Shown here piece by piece: positions 25,234-37,778 of a DNA stretch of 64,000 nt; position 1 is the first letter of the stretch; each line of letters starts with the position of its first letter. Both the position numbers and the translations under genes were made by a program. The stretch spans positions 2,232,001 through 2,296,000 of the forward strand of contig NZ_LT670819.1 in NCBI RefSeq assembly GCF_900129855.1, in the 5' to 3' direction. The notes under the pieces were generated by a model. That model was not told where the DNA came from. It worked only from the letters and a program-made list of their open reading frames with translations, and did not search any database. The stretch is from Streptomyces sp. 3214.6. GTDB taxonomy: Bacteria; Actinomycetota; Actinomycetes; Streptomycetales; Streptomycetaceae.

Positions 25234-26553
25234 CTATACGGTCGCCGCGTCCTGCGCCGGAAGACTGTCCATGAAGGAACTCACGGAGAACACCGCACGG
25301 CCGGGTCCGGGCGGGCCGTAGCCGGGAGGCGAGGAGAGCCCGAACTCGTCCATGGTGGCGCGGTAGGCCTCCAGCAACCGGATGTGGTACTCGAGCGGCG
25401 CGCCCTGCGGGTTGGCCTTGCCGAGCGGGGTCGTGGGCTCCGGGCACCAGGTGGTGAAGCGCGGCGTGATGCCCTGCGACATGAAGAAACGCAGCCCCTC
25501 CGTGGTGGAGGCGATGGCCTCGTCAACGGTGGTGAAACCGAACGGCTCCGCCATCTCGACTCCCGCGACGAAGTTGGGGATGACGTTGCGCGCGCCGAAG
25601 ATCTCCGCCGAGTCGAGGATCCGCTTGTGCCACTCGTCGCGGCCGACGTAGCGCTCCTTGCCCGGGCAGTACAGCTCGAACAGCCGGCGGTCCCACACCT
25701 CGTAGTTGGGGTGGTAGATCTGCACCCCGTAGTCCTTGAAGCGCTGCACGTCGTCGCGGGGCAGTGCCTGGGCCACGACCTTGCCGATCCAGCGGCCCGG
25801 GAAGCGCTCCTCGATGGCCTTGGCGTAGTGGCCGTAGAAGTCGGCCTCGTCGCGCCCGGCAACCGTTTTCGTGATCGCGCCGCCGGTGAGCGTGTAGGCG
25901 GTGGACGTCTTCTGGGTGTCATAGCGGTCGATGATCTCGAGGGCCTCCAGGACCTCCTCCACGTCCTTGACGCCCGTGTACGGCCGGCCGGCCGCCTTGT
26001 GCTGGCGCCAGTTGTGGTTGATGTCGCAGTACTGGCACTCCTCCTTGGCGCCGAAGTACTGACACACCCGGAAAACGGTCAGATAGATGAGGTAGCCCCA
26101 CTGGATGGTGGGGGCGACCTCCATGACGGACTTCCCGTTGGAGAGCTTGTGCCGGTAGTACTCCGGCATCGGCGGCACCCCGACGTCGGCGATGCGCGTT
26201 CCGTCGAGGTAGAGCCCGAGCAGGCCGTCGTCGTCAGCCGCGACACGGTACGGCGAGGCCGGGTTCACGCGCACCGACACGACGGTCCGCCGCAGGTCGT
26301 ACGGTCCACCGGTGAGGATGATCTCCTCCGGCGGGCGGCGCAGCGCGGCCTCGCCGAGCTCGGGCAGCGTGCCGTGGTCGAACGAGAAGATGAAGTACGA
26401 CTTCGGCTTGACCTCGCCCGACTCGTTGTCACTCAGGGCGGAGGGGTCGAAGGCCACGCCTCCGCGCAGCAGGTCTTCCTTGAAGACGGCCTCCCGCGGA
26501 ACATGCGGAAACCGCTCCATCAGATCCTCGACCAGCGCGGTACGGCTGCCCAT
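25234..26553 (-). CDS. Radical SAM protein with non-canonical cysteine motif
   Basis: The 439-residue protein starts MGSRTALVEDLMERFPHVPR at 26553 behind GGGAGGAG. The first 155 residues form a separate N-terminal domain. Cysteines 164, 173 and 176 (FRVCQYFGAKEECQYCDINH) give CX8CX2C rather than CX3CX2C. The following YTLTGGAITKTVAGRDEADF, GRWIGKVVAQALP and YHPNYEVWDRRLFELYCPGK fit the beta strands of a radical SAM TIM barrel, including the GGE-like TGGA motif. I infer an AdoMet-dependent radical enzyme of unknown substrate. It is divergent from the alditol oxidase gene across a 205-bp promoter region with an inverted repeat. The 24988-25233 stretch downstream holds no gene. Confidence 0.82.
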   Translation of the reverse strand: MGSRTALVEDLMERFPHVPREAVFKEDLLRGGVAFDPSALSDNESGEVKPKSYFIFSFDHGTLPELGEAALRRPPEEIILTGGPYDLRRTVVSVRVNPASPYRVAADDDGLLGLYLDGTRIADVGVPPMPEYYRHKLSNGKSVMEVAPTIQWGYLIYLTVFRVCQYFGAKEECQYCDINHNWRQHKAAGRPYTGVKDVEEVLEALEIIDRYDTQKTSTAYTLTGGAITKTVAGRDEADFYGHYAKAIEERFPGRWIGKVVAQALPRDDVQRFKDYGVQIYHPNYEVWDRRLFELYCPGKERYVGRDEWHKRILDSAEIFGARNVIPNFVAGVEMAEPFGFTTVDEAIASTTEGLRFFMSQGITPRFTTWCPEPTTPLGKANPQGAPLEYHIRLLEAYRATMDEFGLSSPPGYGPPGPGRAVFSVSSFMDSLPAQDAATV

Positions 26554-26672
26554 CCGTCTCTCCTCCCGGCTCAGGCGTACGAATTCCTCACGGTATGCCC
26601 CCGCCCTCCCGGCCGTCGTACCGGGGCCCCGCTCCGCGCGCCGAAGGGGTCGGCGTCGGCGTCGAAGGTCGG

Positions 26673-26703
26673 GATCCGGCATATCGGTTATACGTACCGG
26701 ATC
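26673..26703. promoter_or_regulatory. Inverted repeat between radical SAM and alditol oxidase genes
   Basis: GATCCGG (26673-26679) and CCGGATC (26697-26703) are perfect arms around a 17-bp AT-richer centre, CATATCGGTTATACGTA. The centre is AT-rich enough to contain a -10 element. A shared operator for both divergent genes is plausible but unproven. Confidence 0.4.
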
Positions 26704-26710
26704 TACCTAA

Positions 26711-28003
<1,293 letters not shown>

Positions 28004-28044
28004 CTTCCGGCTGACTTCCACCGACTTAATAAAGCCCCTTTCCT

Positions 28045-28058
28045 AACCCCTTGTCGAA
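28045..28058. promoter_or_regulatory. AACCCCTTGTCGAA, candidate operator upstream of ROK gene
   Basis: The same 14-mer with one change (AACCCCTTGCCGAA) occurs at 29686-29699 in front of the sugar-transport operon. One copy lies upstream of each transcription unit of this locus, which suggests a common regulator, most simply the ROK protein. Confidence 0.4.
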
Positions 28059-28155
28059 CCGTGGGGCACCCCATAACCTGACGCGGCGCCGGTGCCGTCG
28101 CCGTACCGGCCCGGCCGGCACGGAAGGGGACGGAAGGGATGAGAGGGCACGTTCC

Positions 28156-29409
28156 ATGAAGCGCGGCACATCACGTGACATCCGCACCGCGAACCGCTAC
28201 GAGGTGCTGCGTCAGATCATCGCCGCCTCACCCACCTCCCGGCAGGAGCTCGCGGCCGCGACCGGTCTCTCGCTCGCCACCGTCGCCACTCTCGTCGGCG
28301 AACTGCTCGACCTCCGCATGATCACGGAGGTCGGGTTCGAGGACTCGGCGGGTGGCCGCCCCCGGGGCCTCGTGGCCGTCAACGCGTCGGGGGGCGCGTT
28401 GATCGGCGTGGACATCGCGGAAACGTACGTCCATGTCGAGCTGTTCGACCTCGCGCTGAACGTGCTGGCGCGCGCCGAGGAGAACATGCGGCCCGGCGAG
28501 AGCCGCCCGCACCAGGTGGTCGGCCATGTCGCCGCGGCCGCCGGCTCGGTGGTCGCGCAGGCCGGGGTCGAGGCCGCCCGGGTGCTCGGCGTCGGGGTGA
28601 GCGTGCCGGGGCAGGTGGACCGCGCCACCGGCATCTCCGAGTACGCGCCCAACTGGGACTGGCACGACGTGCCGTTGCTCGACCTGCTCTCCGAACACAT
28701 CGCGTATCCGCTGTACTTGGACAATCCGCTGCGTGCCGGGGCGGTCGCCGAACTGTGGTTCGGGGCAGCGCGCGGGCACGGGGACGCCGTGGTGGTCAAC
28801 CTCGGCACCGGCGTCGGCGCCGGACTGGTGCTGGGCGGCGCGCTGCACCGGGGGGTCAGCAACAGCGCCGGCGAGTGGGGGCACACGACGCTCGTGCTCG
28901 ACGGCCGGCTGTGCCGGTGCGGCAACCACGGCTGCGTGGAGACCTACGTCGGCGCGCCCGGGATCATGCAGAACCTGCGTGAACTCAGCCCGCAGAGCCC
29001 GCTGTTGCATCCCGAGGACCAGACCGCCACCGTCGACGCCCTGGCTGCCGGGGTCGCCGCGGGCGATCCGATCGCCGTCAAGGTCGTGCGCGACACCGCC
29101 CGTTACCTCGGCGCCGGCATCGCCAACCTGGTCAATGTCCTCAACCCCGAGGTGGTCGTGCTGAGCAGCTGGGTCGCCGCCCGGCTCGGCGAACCCCTCC
29201 TCGACGAGGTCCGCGAGGCCGTCGCCCGGCACGCGCTGAAACGGCCGCTGGCCGCCAACCGGATCGTCCTCTCCACGATCCCCAGCGACCCGGCCTGTCT
29301 GGGTGCGGCGACGTTCGCGCTCGAAGGGGCGTTGCAGTCCGTCGGCCAGCGGAACGCGAAGCGAACCGTCCCCACCCGAGCCAGGAGCCGTATCGCACCC
29401 TCTGCATGA
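28156..29409 (+). CDS. ROK family transcriptional regulator
   Basis: The 417-residue protein starts MKRGTSRDIRTANRYEVLRQ. A winged helix-turn-helix occupies about 15-70 (SRQELAAATGLSLATVATLV). The ROK sugar-kinase-like domain that follows has LGVGVSVPGQVD, VVVNLGTGVGAGLVLGGALH, GEWGHTTLV and the zinc-binding CRCGNHGCVE. ROK regulators repress sugar-uptake operons and release DNA on binding a sugar or sugar phosphate. The gene precedes a binding-protein/permease/beta-galactosidase operon on the same strand, separated by a terminator, and is the likely local regulator. A six-codon open frame (28139-28159) overlaps its start codon. Confidence 0.9.
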   Translation: MKRGTSRDIRTANRYEVLRQIIAASPTSRQELAAATGLSLATVATLVGELLDLRMITEVGFEDSAGGRPRGLVAVNASGGALIGVDIAETYVHVELFDLALNVLARAEENMRPGESRPHQVVGHVAAAAGSVVAQAGVEAARVLGVGVSVPGQVDRATGISEYAPNWDWHDVPLLDLLSEHIAYPLYLDNPLRAGAVAELWFGAARGHGDAVVVNLGTGVGAGLVLGGALHRGVSNSAGEWGHTTLVLDGRLCRCGNHGCVETYVGAPGIMQNLRELSPQSPLLHPEDQTATVDALAAGVAAGDPIAVKVVRDTARYLGAGIANLVNVLNPEVVVLSSWVAARLGEPLLDEVREAVARHALKRPLAANRIVLSTIPSDPACLGAATFALEGALQSVGQRNAKRTVPTRARSRIAPSA

Positions 29410-29539
29410 GCAGCCGCCTCAGCGGAAGCGGTCACGGGGGCCCTTCCGGCTGCCCCGGCGAGGCCCACGCCCGCCTGGGCCGGGCGGTGATCCGGCGACA
29501 GCCAAAACGGCAGCTGTAGGGGAAAACCACCCACTGACC

Positions 29540-29571
29540 GAGGGCCGCCGGCCCTGACACCGGCGGCCCTC
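29540..29571. terminator. Terminator after the ROK gene
   Basis: Perfect 12-bp arms GAGGGCCGCCGG and CCGGCGGCCCTC have an 8-base loop and are followed by AACCCCCCTT. The hairpin separates the regulator from the sugar operon. Confidence 0.8.
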
Positions 29572-29675
29572 AACCCCCCTTCGGACCAGCCGCGTTACCC
29601 GTTCCGGATCCGCCCCACACCCACCTTTCCCACCCCACCGTTCGCCATTCCGAACCGATCACAACGCTTCGAACA

Positions 29676-29702
29676 GGCTTCGTCCAACCCCTTGCCGAAG
29701 CC
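29676..29702. promoter_or_regulatory. Inverted repeat containing the shared 14-mer, upstream of the sugar ABC operon
   Basis: GGCTTCG (29676-29682) and CGAAGCC (29696-29702) flank TCCAACCCCTTGC. The core AACCCCTTGCCGAA is shared with 28045-28058. It lies about 100 bp before the binding-protein start. The remainder of 29410-29798 holds only the terminator and promoter DNA. Confidence 0.45.
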
Positions 29703-29798
29703 TTAGCCGAAGGTTAACGTCCCGCTCCGCAACGCCATTCGAGCCATCTGGCGCTGAAGCCGTTGAGCCGCAGCCGTACTCGAGACAAGGACGTCACC

Positions 29799-31064
29799 AT
29801 GTCGGCAATGAGCAACAGCAACTGGTCCCGCCGATCACTCTTCCGGGCCGCCGCGGGCATGGCGGCGGCCGGCACGCTCGCCGCGTGCGGCAGCAACAAC
29901 GGCAGAAGCGGCGGATCCGGTTCGGGCGTCGATCTGACGCAGTTCTTCCACGCGTACGGCGAGCAGGGCACCGAGCAGGCCATCAAGAAGTACGCGAAGG
30001 CCTACGACAAGGCCAACGTGTCCACGCAGTGGATCACCAGCGCCGACTTCGAGAGCAAGCTCTTCGCCACGCTGCTCACCAAGAGCGCGCCCGACCTCTT
30101 CGAGTTCCACCCGCAGATCCAGATGATCAAGAGCGGGCAGGTGGCGGACCTGACCGACATCATCGACCCGGTCAAGAGCGACTTCAACCCGGCTGACATC
30201 AAGTCGCACACGGTCGACGGCAAGATCTACGGCGTCCGGATGATCGACGACCCGCAGTTCTTCTTCTACCGCAAGTCGATGCTGGAGAAGGCCAAGGTCC
30301 AGGTGCCGACCACGCTGGACGAGCTGGCGGAGGCCGCCGCCAAGCTCACCACCGGCAAGGTCAAGGGCCTGTACATGGGCGACGACCTGCACAGTGTCAT
30401 CAACCCGATGATCTGGTCGGCCGGTGCGGACACCCTGAACGAGAAGAACGAGATCGCCTACCACACCCCGGGTGTCATCGAGGGCATCAAGAAGATGCGC
30501 AAGCTGTTCACCAGCGGCCACCTTCTCCTCGGCGCGCCGACCGCGTCCTGGGACCCCTCCTCGCTCAACCAGGGCCTGTGCGCCATCCAGTTCTGCGGCA
30601 TGTGGGCGATGCCGGCGATCCAGAAGGCGCTCGGTGACGACTGGGGAGTCTTCCCCTTCCCGAAGACCATCGACTCCGGCAAGCAGTCGGTGTACAACGG
30701 CGGTTGGTCGATGTTCGTGAACGCCAAGGGCAAGAACGTCGAGGCCGCCAAGGAGTACGTCAAGTGGCTGTGGATCGACCAGAAGGAGTACCAGGAGGAG
30801 TGGGCCACGTCCTTCGGCTTCCACATTCCGCCGCGTACCTCGATCGCGCAGACCGCCACCAAGCTCAAGTCGGGCAACGCCGCTGAGGGCGTCCGGCTCT
30901 TCAACGAGTTCGGCCACTTCGACAACATCGGCTGGACCCAGGCCATGATCACCTCGCTCGAGGACGTCTTCGCCAACTCCGTCCGCAAGGACATGGACCC
31001 GGAGGCCGCGCTCGACAAGGCCGACGCGGCTGTCAACCGCGAGCTCAAGAAGCTGTTCGGATAG
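29799..31064 (+). CDS. Carbohydrate ABC transporter substrate-binding lipoprotein
   Basis: The 421-residue protein has a twin-arginine signal (SRRSLFRAAAGMAAAGTLAAC) with lipobox Cys30. The mature type 1 extracellular solute-binding fold contains VSTQWITSADFESKLFATLL, APDLFEFHPQIQMIKSGQVA and NGGWSMFVNAKGKNVEAAKE. It delivers a sugar to the two permeases encoded next. The following GH2 beta-galactosidase suggests a galactose-containing oligosaccharide such as lactose or galacto-oligosaccharides. ATG 29799 has AAGGA upstream. Confidence 0.92.
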   Translation: MSAMSNSNWSRRSLFRAAAGMAAAGTLAACGSNNGRSGGSGSGVDLTQFFHAYGEQGTEQAIKKYAKAYDKANVSTQWITSADFESKLFATLLTKSAPDLFEFHPQIQMIKSGQVADLTDIIDPVKSDFNPADIKSHTVDGKIYGVRMIDDPQFFFYRKSMLEKAKVQVPTTLDELAEAAAKLTTGKVKGLYMGDDLHSVINPMIWSAGADTLNEKNEIAYHTPGVIEGIKKMRKLFTSGHLLLGAPTASWDPSSLNQGLCAIQFCGMWAMPAIQKALGDDWGVFPFPKTIDSGKQSVYNGGWSMFVNAKGKNVEAAKEYVKWLWIDQKEYQEEWATSFGFHIPPRTSIAQTATKLKSGNAAEGVRLFNEFGHFDNIGWTQAMITSLEDVFANSVRKDMDPEAALDKADAAVNRELKKLFG

Positions 31065-31084
31065 GCCGCGGGACGGACCACGAC

Positions 31085-32050
31085 ATGTCGACGACCAAGA
31101 CGCGCGACCTCGCGCGCCCCGCCCCGGCAAAGGCCTCACCGGCCAAACCGCGGCGGGGTCTGCGGGGCAGCCCCACCTTCAACTTCTGGCTCTTCTGCGG
31201 GCCGTTCCTCATCGGTCTGGCGATCTTCGTCTACGCGCCGATCCTGTGGAGCCTCTGGCTGAGCTTCTTCGAGGCCCGCTTCACCGTCACACCCGACAAG
31301 TTCGTCGGCTTCGAGAACTACAAGTACATGCTGACGAACGACGACTTCGTCGGCTCGCTCGGCACCTTCACCGCTTTCGCCGCGTTCATCGTGCCCACCA
31401 CCTGGGCGCTCTCGCTGGGCCTGGCCCTGCTGGTGAACCGGCTGCGCTTCATGCGGGCCTTCTTCCGCTCGGTCTTCTTCCTGCCGACCGCGTGCAGCTA
31501 CGTGGCCGCCTCGCTGATCTGGAAGATGTCCATCTTCAGCGGAGTCCGCTTCGGCCTGATGAACACGGTCCTCGGCTGGTTCGGGATCGAGAACATCGCC
31601 TGGCTGGTCGACCCCAACCCGCCCTGGTACTGGGTGGTCATCGTCTCCGCGCGCCTGTGGCTGCAGTCCGGTTTCTACATGATCCTCTTCCTGGCGGCGC
31701 TGCAGAACATCCCGGGCGAGCTGTACGAGGCCGCCGCCATCGACGGCGCCAAGCCGGGCTGGCAGACCTTCCGTTACATCACGTTGCCCCAACTGCGTGC
31801 CACGTCCACCGCGGTGATCCTGCTGCTGCTCATCGCGGCGTATCAAGCCTTCGACGAGTTCTTCAACCTCCTGTCGAAGACCACCTGGGGTCGTCCGCCC
31901 CTCGTCGAGCTGTACTACAAGGCCCTGGGCGAGAGTCAGGACTACGGTTCCGGCAGCGCCGGCGCGGTCATCCTGACCGTGTTGATCTGCGCCGTGACCC
32001 TGCTCCAGGGCAAGTTCCTGGGCTTCGGAAGGGGGGATGAGTCCAAGTGA
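31085..32050 (+). CDS. Carbohydrate ABC transporter permease, MalF type
   Basis: The 321-residue protein has six membrane segments after a basic lead (FWLFCGPFLIGLAIFVYAPI, FAAFIVPTTWALSLGLALLV and others). The cytoplasmic EAA loop is EAAAIDGAKPGWQTFRYITL, the contact site for the ATPase. It pairs with the MalG-type permease, which it overlaps by 4 bp. No ATP-binding gene is present in the operon, as in many Streptomyces sugar systems that share MsiK. Confidence 0.93.
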   Translation: MSTTKTRDLARPAPAKASPAKPRRGLRGSPTFNFWLFCGPFLIGLAIFVYAPILWSLWLSFFEARFTVTPDKFVGFENYKYMLTNDDFVGSLGTFTAFAAFIVPTTWALSLGLALLVNRLRFMRAFFRSVFFLPTACSYVAASLIWKMSIFSGVRFGLMNTVLGWFGIENIAWLVDPNPPWYWVVIVSARLWLQSGFYMILFLAALQNIPGELYEAAAIDGAKPGWQTFRYITLPQLRATSTAVILLLLIAAYQAFDEFFNLLSKTTWGRPPLVELYYKALGESQDYGSGSAGAVILTVLICAVTLLQGKFLGFGRGDESK

Positions 32051-32943
32051 CCACCACGATGCCCGAGGTGCAGGAACCCGTTCCGTCCACGGACAAGCCC
32101 CGTCGCACCAGGCGCGGTGGCGGCGTGATGAGCTCCACCGGCCTCTACATCGCCACCGGGACCGCCGCCTTCTTCTTCCTGGTGCCGTTCTATCTCCTGC
32201 TGCGCAACGCCCTCTCCACCGACGCCGAGATCACCGGAGAGAACTGGAAGTTCTTCCCCACGGACATCCAGTGGGGAAACATCAGCGAACTGTTCACCGA
32301 CGAGACGGTGCCGTTCGGCCAGTCCCTGTGGAACTCGGCGGTCGTGGCCACCCTGCACACCATCGGCGTCCTGCTGGTGTGCTCGCTGGCGGGTTACGCT
32401 CTCGCCCGTATCCCGTACAAGCACGCCAACAAGGTCTTCTACGCCGTCCTGGGCACCCTGATGGTGCCGACGGCGGTCACCTTCGTCCCGAGCTTCGTGC
32501 TGGTGTCGTCGCTCGGCTGGGTGGACACCTACCGGGGTCTCATCATCCCGGGCCTGTTCAGTGGTTTCACCTGCTTCCTGTTCCGGCAGTACTTCCTGGG
32601 GTTCCCCAAGGAGCTGGAGGAGGCGGCGCGCGTGGACGGACTGGGCTACTGGGGTGCGTACTGGCGCATCGTGGTGCCCAACTCGCTGAACTTCTTCGCG
32701 GCGATGGCGACCATCACCTTCATCAACGGCTGGAACTCCTTCCTGTGGCCGCTGGTCATCGGCCAGGACCCGGGGTCGTGGACCGTGCAGGTCGCGCTCT
32801 CCAACTACATGACCAACCAGACCGTGATCTTCCATTTGATCTTCATGGCCACCGCCTTTTCCATCCTGCCCCTGGTGTTCGTGTTCCTCTTCCTCCAGCG
32901 CTGGCTGGTGCAGGGGATCGCACAGACCGGCATCAAGGGCTGA
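32047..32943 (+). CDS. Carbohydrate ABC transporter permease, MalG type
   Basis: The 298-residue protein starts at GTG 32047 inside the end of the preceding gene. It has six membrane segments (YIATGTAAFFFLVPFYLLLR, SAVVATLHTIGVLLVCSLAG and others) and the EAA loop EEAARVDGLGYWGAYWRIVV. It is the second half of the channel for the sugar bound by the lipoprotein. The GH2 gene follows 12 bp downstream. Confidence 0.93.
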   Translation: MTTTMPEVQEPVPSTDKPRRTRRGGGVMSSTGLYIATGTAAFFFLVPFYLLLRNALSTDAEITGENWKFFPTDIQWGNISELFTDETVPFGQSLWNSAVVATLHTIGVLLVCSLAGYALARIPYKHANKVFYAVLGTLMVPTAVTFVPSFVLVSSLGWVDTYRGLIIPGLFSGFTCFLFRQYFLGFPKELEEAARVDGLGYWGAYWRIVVPNSLNFFAAMATITFINGWNSFLWPLVIGQDPGSWTVQVALSNYMTNQTVIFHLIFMATAFSILPLVFVFLFLQRWLVQGIAQTGIKG

Positions 32944-35832
<2,889 letters not shown>

Positions 35833-35838
35833 CCGGCC

Positions 35839-35860
35839 GGCCGATCGACACCGATCGGCC
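35839..35860. terminator. Hairpin directly after the beta-galactosidase gene
   Basis: GGCCGATCG-ACAC-CGATCGGCC is a perfect 9-bp-arm hairpin beginning 7 bp after the stop codon. It is the likely terminator of the sugar operon. Confidence 0.7.
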
Positions 35861-35866
35861 GAATAG

Positions 35867-35880
35867 ATCGATTAATCGAT
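35867..35880. promoter_or_regulatory. 14-bp palindrome ATCGATTAATCGAT
   Basis: A perfect, AT-rich palindrome lies between the beta-galactosidase terminator and the ABC exporter. AT-rich symmetric sites are rare in this GC-rich DNA, so it is a candidate operator or promoter element of the exporter genes. Confidence 0.35.
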
Positions 35881-35921
35881 TGACCTTTTGATCCAGATTC
35901 CGACACGGTGATGACGTCTCC

Positions 35922-35954
35922 CGCGGCCGGCCGGCTCCCAGTCGGCCGGCCGCG
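35922..35954. other. Hairpin just before the exporter ribosome site
   Basis: CGCGGCCGGCCG and CGGCCGGCCGCG are perfect 12-bp arms with a 9-base loop, ending 7 bp before GGAGG and 20 bp before GTG 35975. It could act as an attenuator or insulating terminator in front of the exporter operon. Confidence 0.5.
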
Positions 35955-35974
35955 CTTCATTGGAGGTTGAACGA

Positions 35975-36970
35975 GTGATCGGCAGCATCGAGGTGCGCGG
36001 CCTGTCCCGCACCTTCCACACCACCGTCCGCCGGCCAGGCCTCGTGGGAGGCCTGCGTTCCCTGGTCAACCCGGAGCGGGTCGCCAAGCACGCCGTCTGC
36101 GACATCACCTTCGACGTGGCCGCGGGCGAGCTCCTCGCCCTGCTCGGCCCGAACGGCGCCGGAAAGTCCACCACCATCAAGATGCTCACCGGCATCCTCA
36201 CCCCCACGTCCGGCGAGGCACGCGTCGCGGGCGTGGCGCCGTACCGGGAGCGGGAACGCAACGCCCGAAACATCGGGGCCGTGTTCGGGCAGCGCACCCA
36301 GTTGTGGTGGGACCTGCCGGTGCGCGAGTCGTTCGCGATCCTGCGCGACATCTACGAGGTGCCGAAGGCCGAACACGCCGCGCGCCTCAAGGAGTTCGAC
36401 GACCTTCTGGAGCTCTCCTCCTTCTGGGACACCCGGGTGCGCCACCTCTCCCTCGGCCAGCGCGTGCGCTGCGACCTCGCCGCGGCGCTGCTGCACGACC
36501 CGCCGGTCGTCTTCCTCGACGAGCCGACGATCGGGATGGACGTGGTGGTGAAGGAGCAGGTCCGCGAGTTTCTTCGGCATCAGGTCGAACAGCGCGGCCG
36601 CACCGTCCTGTTGACCACGCACGACATGACGGAGGTGGAACGGCTCGCCGAGCGCGTGGTGCTGATCAACCACGGACGGCTGGTTCTGGACGGCACCCTG
36701 GACGAGATCCGCCGCACGTTCGGCTCCACCTGGCAGGTGCGGGCCACCCTTGCCGACCCGCACGCCGAGGTCGTGGCGCTGCCGGGGATCACGGTTGTGC
36801 GGCACGAGGGCTCACGGGTGGTCTTCGGCCCGGACGGATCCGGTGCGCCGACCGTGCACCAGGCGCTGAAGTCGGTCATCGAGCGGTACGAGGTGACGGA
36901 CGTCGCCCTGGACGAGGCCGAGTTGGAGGACGTGATGCGGGCCGCGTACGTGCAGGCCGGGGACATGTGA
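35975..36970 (+). CDS. ABC transporter ATP-binding protein (ABC-2 exporter)
   Basis: The 331-residue ATPase starts at GTG 35975 with GGAGG upstream. Walker A GPNGAGKST is at 58-66, the signature LSLGQ at 158-162 and Walker B VVFLDEPT at 178-185, followed by the switch His in LLTTHDM. The C-terminus carries an extra domain of about 80 residues. It couples to two six-span permeases encoded downstream with overlapping or near-overlapping starts. The set is the uncharacterised three-gene ABC-2 type found in many Streptomyces; substrate unknown. Confidence 0.92.
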   Translation: MIGSIEVRGLSRTFHTTVRRPGLVGGLRSLVNPERVAKHAVCDITFDVAAGELLALLGPNGAGKSTTIKMLTGILTPTSGEARVAGVAPYRERERNARNIGAVFGQRTQLWWDLPVRESFAILRDIYEVPKAEHAARLKEFDDLLELSSFWDTRVRHLSLGQRVRCDLAAALLHDPPVVFLDEPTIGMDVVVKEQVREFLRHQVEQRGRTVLLTTHDMTEVERLAERVVLINHGRLVLDGTLDEIRRTFGSTWQVRATLADPHAEVVALPGITVVRHEGSRVVFGPDGSGAPTVHQALKSVIERYEVTDVALDEAELEDVMRAAYVQAGDM

Positions 36971-37773
36971 TGGCGGTCCTGCACGCCTGGCGTGCCGCGC
37001 GGGTCACCCCGCTGGGTGAGCTGCACACCCCGCCCCGGATGACCGCCGTCCTGCTCCGTCTGGCCGTCCAGGTGGTGCTGGTGGCGTCCCTGTGGCACGG
37101 TCTGTACGCCCACACCGGCACCACCGCCGGAATGACCCGCGACCAGGCCGTCACCTACGCCGTACTGGCCGTACTCGCCTCCCGGCTTCGGGAGTTGGAC
37201 CAGTACGCGGGCCGGGACAGCGTGATCCAGCACATGCACTTCGGCACCATCGTCTACTGGTACCTGCGCCCGCTGTCACCCCAGCGCTACTACGCCCTGC
37301 GTGCCCTCGGCGAGCAACTGTACGGTCTGGCCTGGGCGTTGACCGGGTATGCGGTCTGCCTCGCGGCCAAAGCGGTGGAACCGCCCGGGTCGGCCGCCGT
37401 GGCGGGGGTGTTCGCGCTGAGTCTGCTGCTCGGCCAGTGGATCCTGTACTACGTCATGCTGGTCATCGACCAGCTGTGCTTCTTCACCCTGCGCAACAGC
37501 GCCGCGATGCTCATCCTGATCTTCGCGCAGAACCTGTTGTCGGGGGTGTACGCGCCGTTGTGGTTCTTCCCCGACTGGTTCGTCACGCTGAGCGGTTTCC
37601 TGCCGTTCCAGGCCACGCTGAGCGTGCCGTTGTCGCTCTACGTGGGCCGCATCCCGCTGTCGGACGCCGGGGCCGCCCTGCTGGTGCAGGCCGCGTGGGC
37701 GGTGGCGCTGGCCCTGTTCACCCGGCTGGTGTGGCGACTCGCCGCCCGGCAGGTCATCTCGCAAGGGGGTTGA
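36970..37773 (+). CDS. ABC-2 family permease, first subunit
   Basis: The 267-residue protein starts at ATG 36970 in the TGATG overlap with the ATPase gene. It has about six membrane segments (AVLLRLAVQVVLVASLWHGL, GVFALSLLLGQWILYYVML, LILIFAQNLLSGVYAPLWFF, AALLVQAAWAVALALFTRLV). The YWYLRPLSPQRY loop resembles DUF990-type ABC-2 permeases. It partners the second permease encoded next. Confidence 0.86.
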   Translation: MAVLHAWRAARVTPLGELHTPPRMTAVLLRLAVQVVLVASLWHGLYAHTGTTAGMTRDQAVTYAVLAVLASRLRELDQYAGRDSVIQHMHFGTIVYWYLRPLSPQRYYALRALGEQLYGLAWALTGYAVCLAAKAVEPPGSAAVAGVFALSLLLGQWILYYVMLVIDQLCFFTLRNSAAMLILIFAQNLLSGVYAPLWFFPDWFVTLSGFLPFQATLSVPLSLYVGRIPLSDAGAALLVQAAWAVALALFTRLVWRLAARQVISQGG

Positions 37774-37778
37774 CGCGC

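Noticed and set aside
35839..35954. Cluster of inverted repeats considered as an insertion-sequence end or attachment site
   Set aside because: No transposase or integrase nearby and no direct repeat flanks; terminator and operator roles explain it better.
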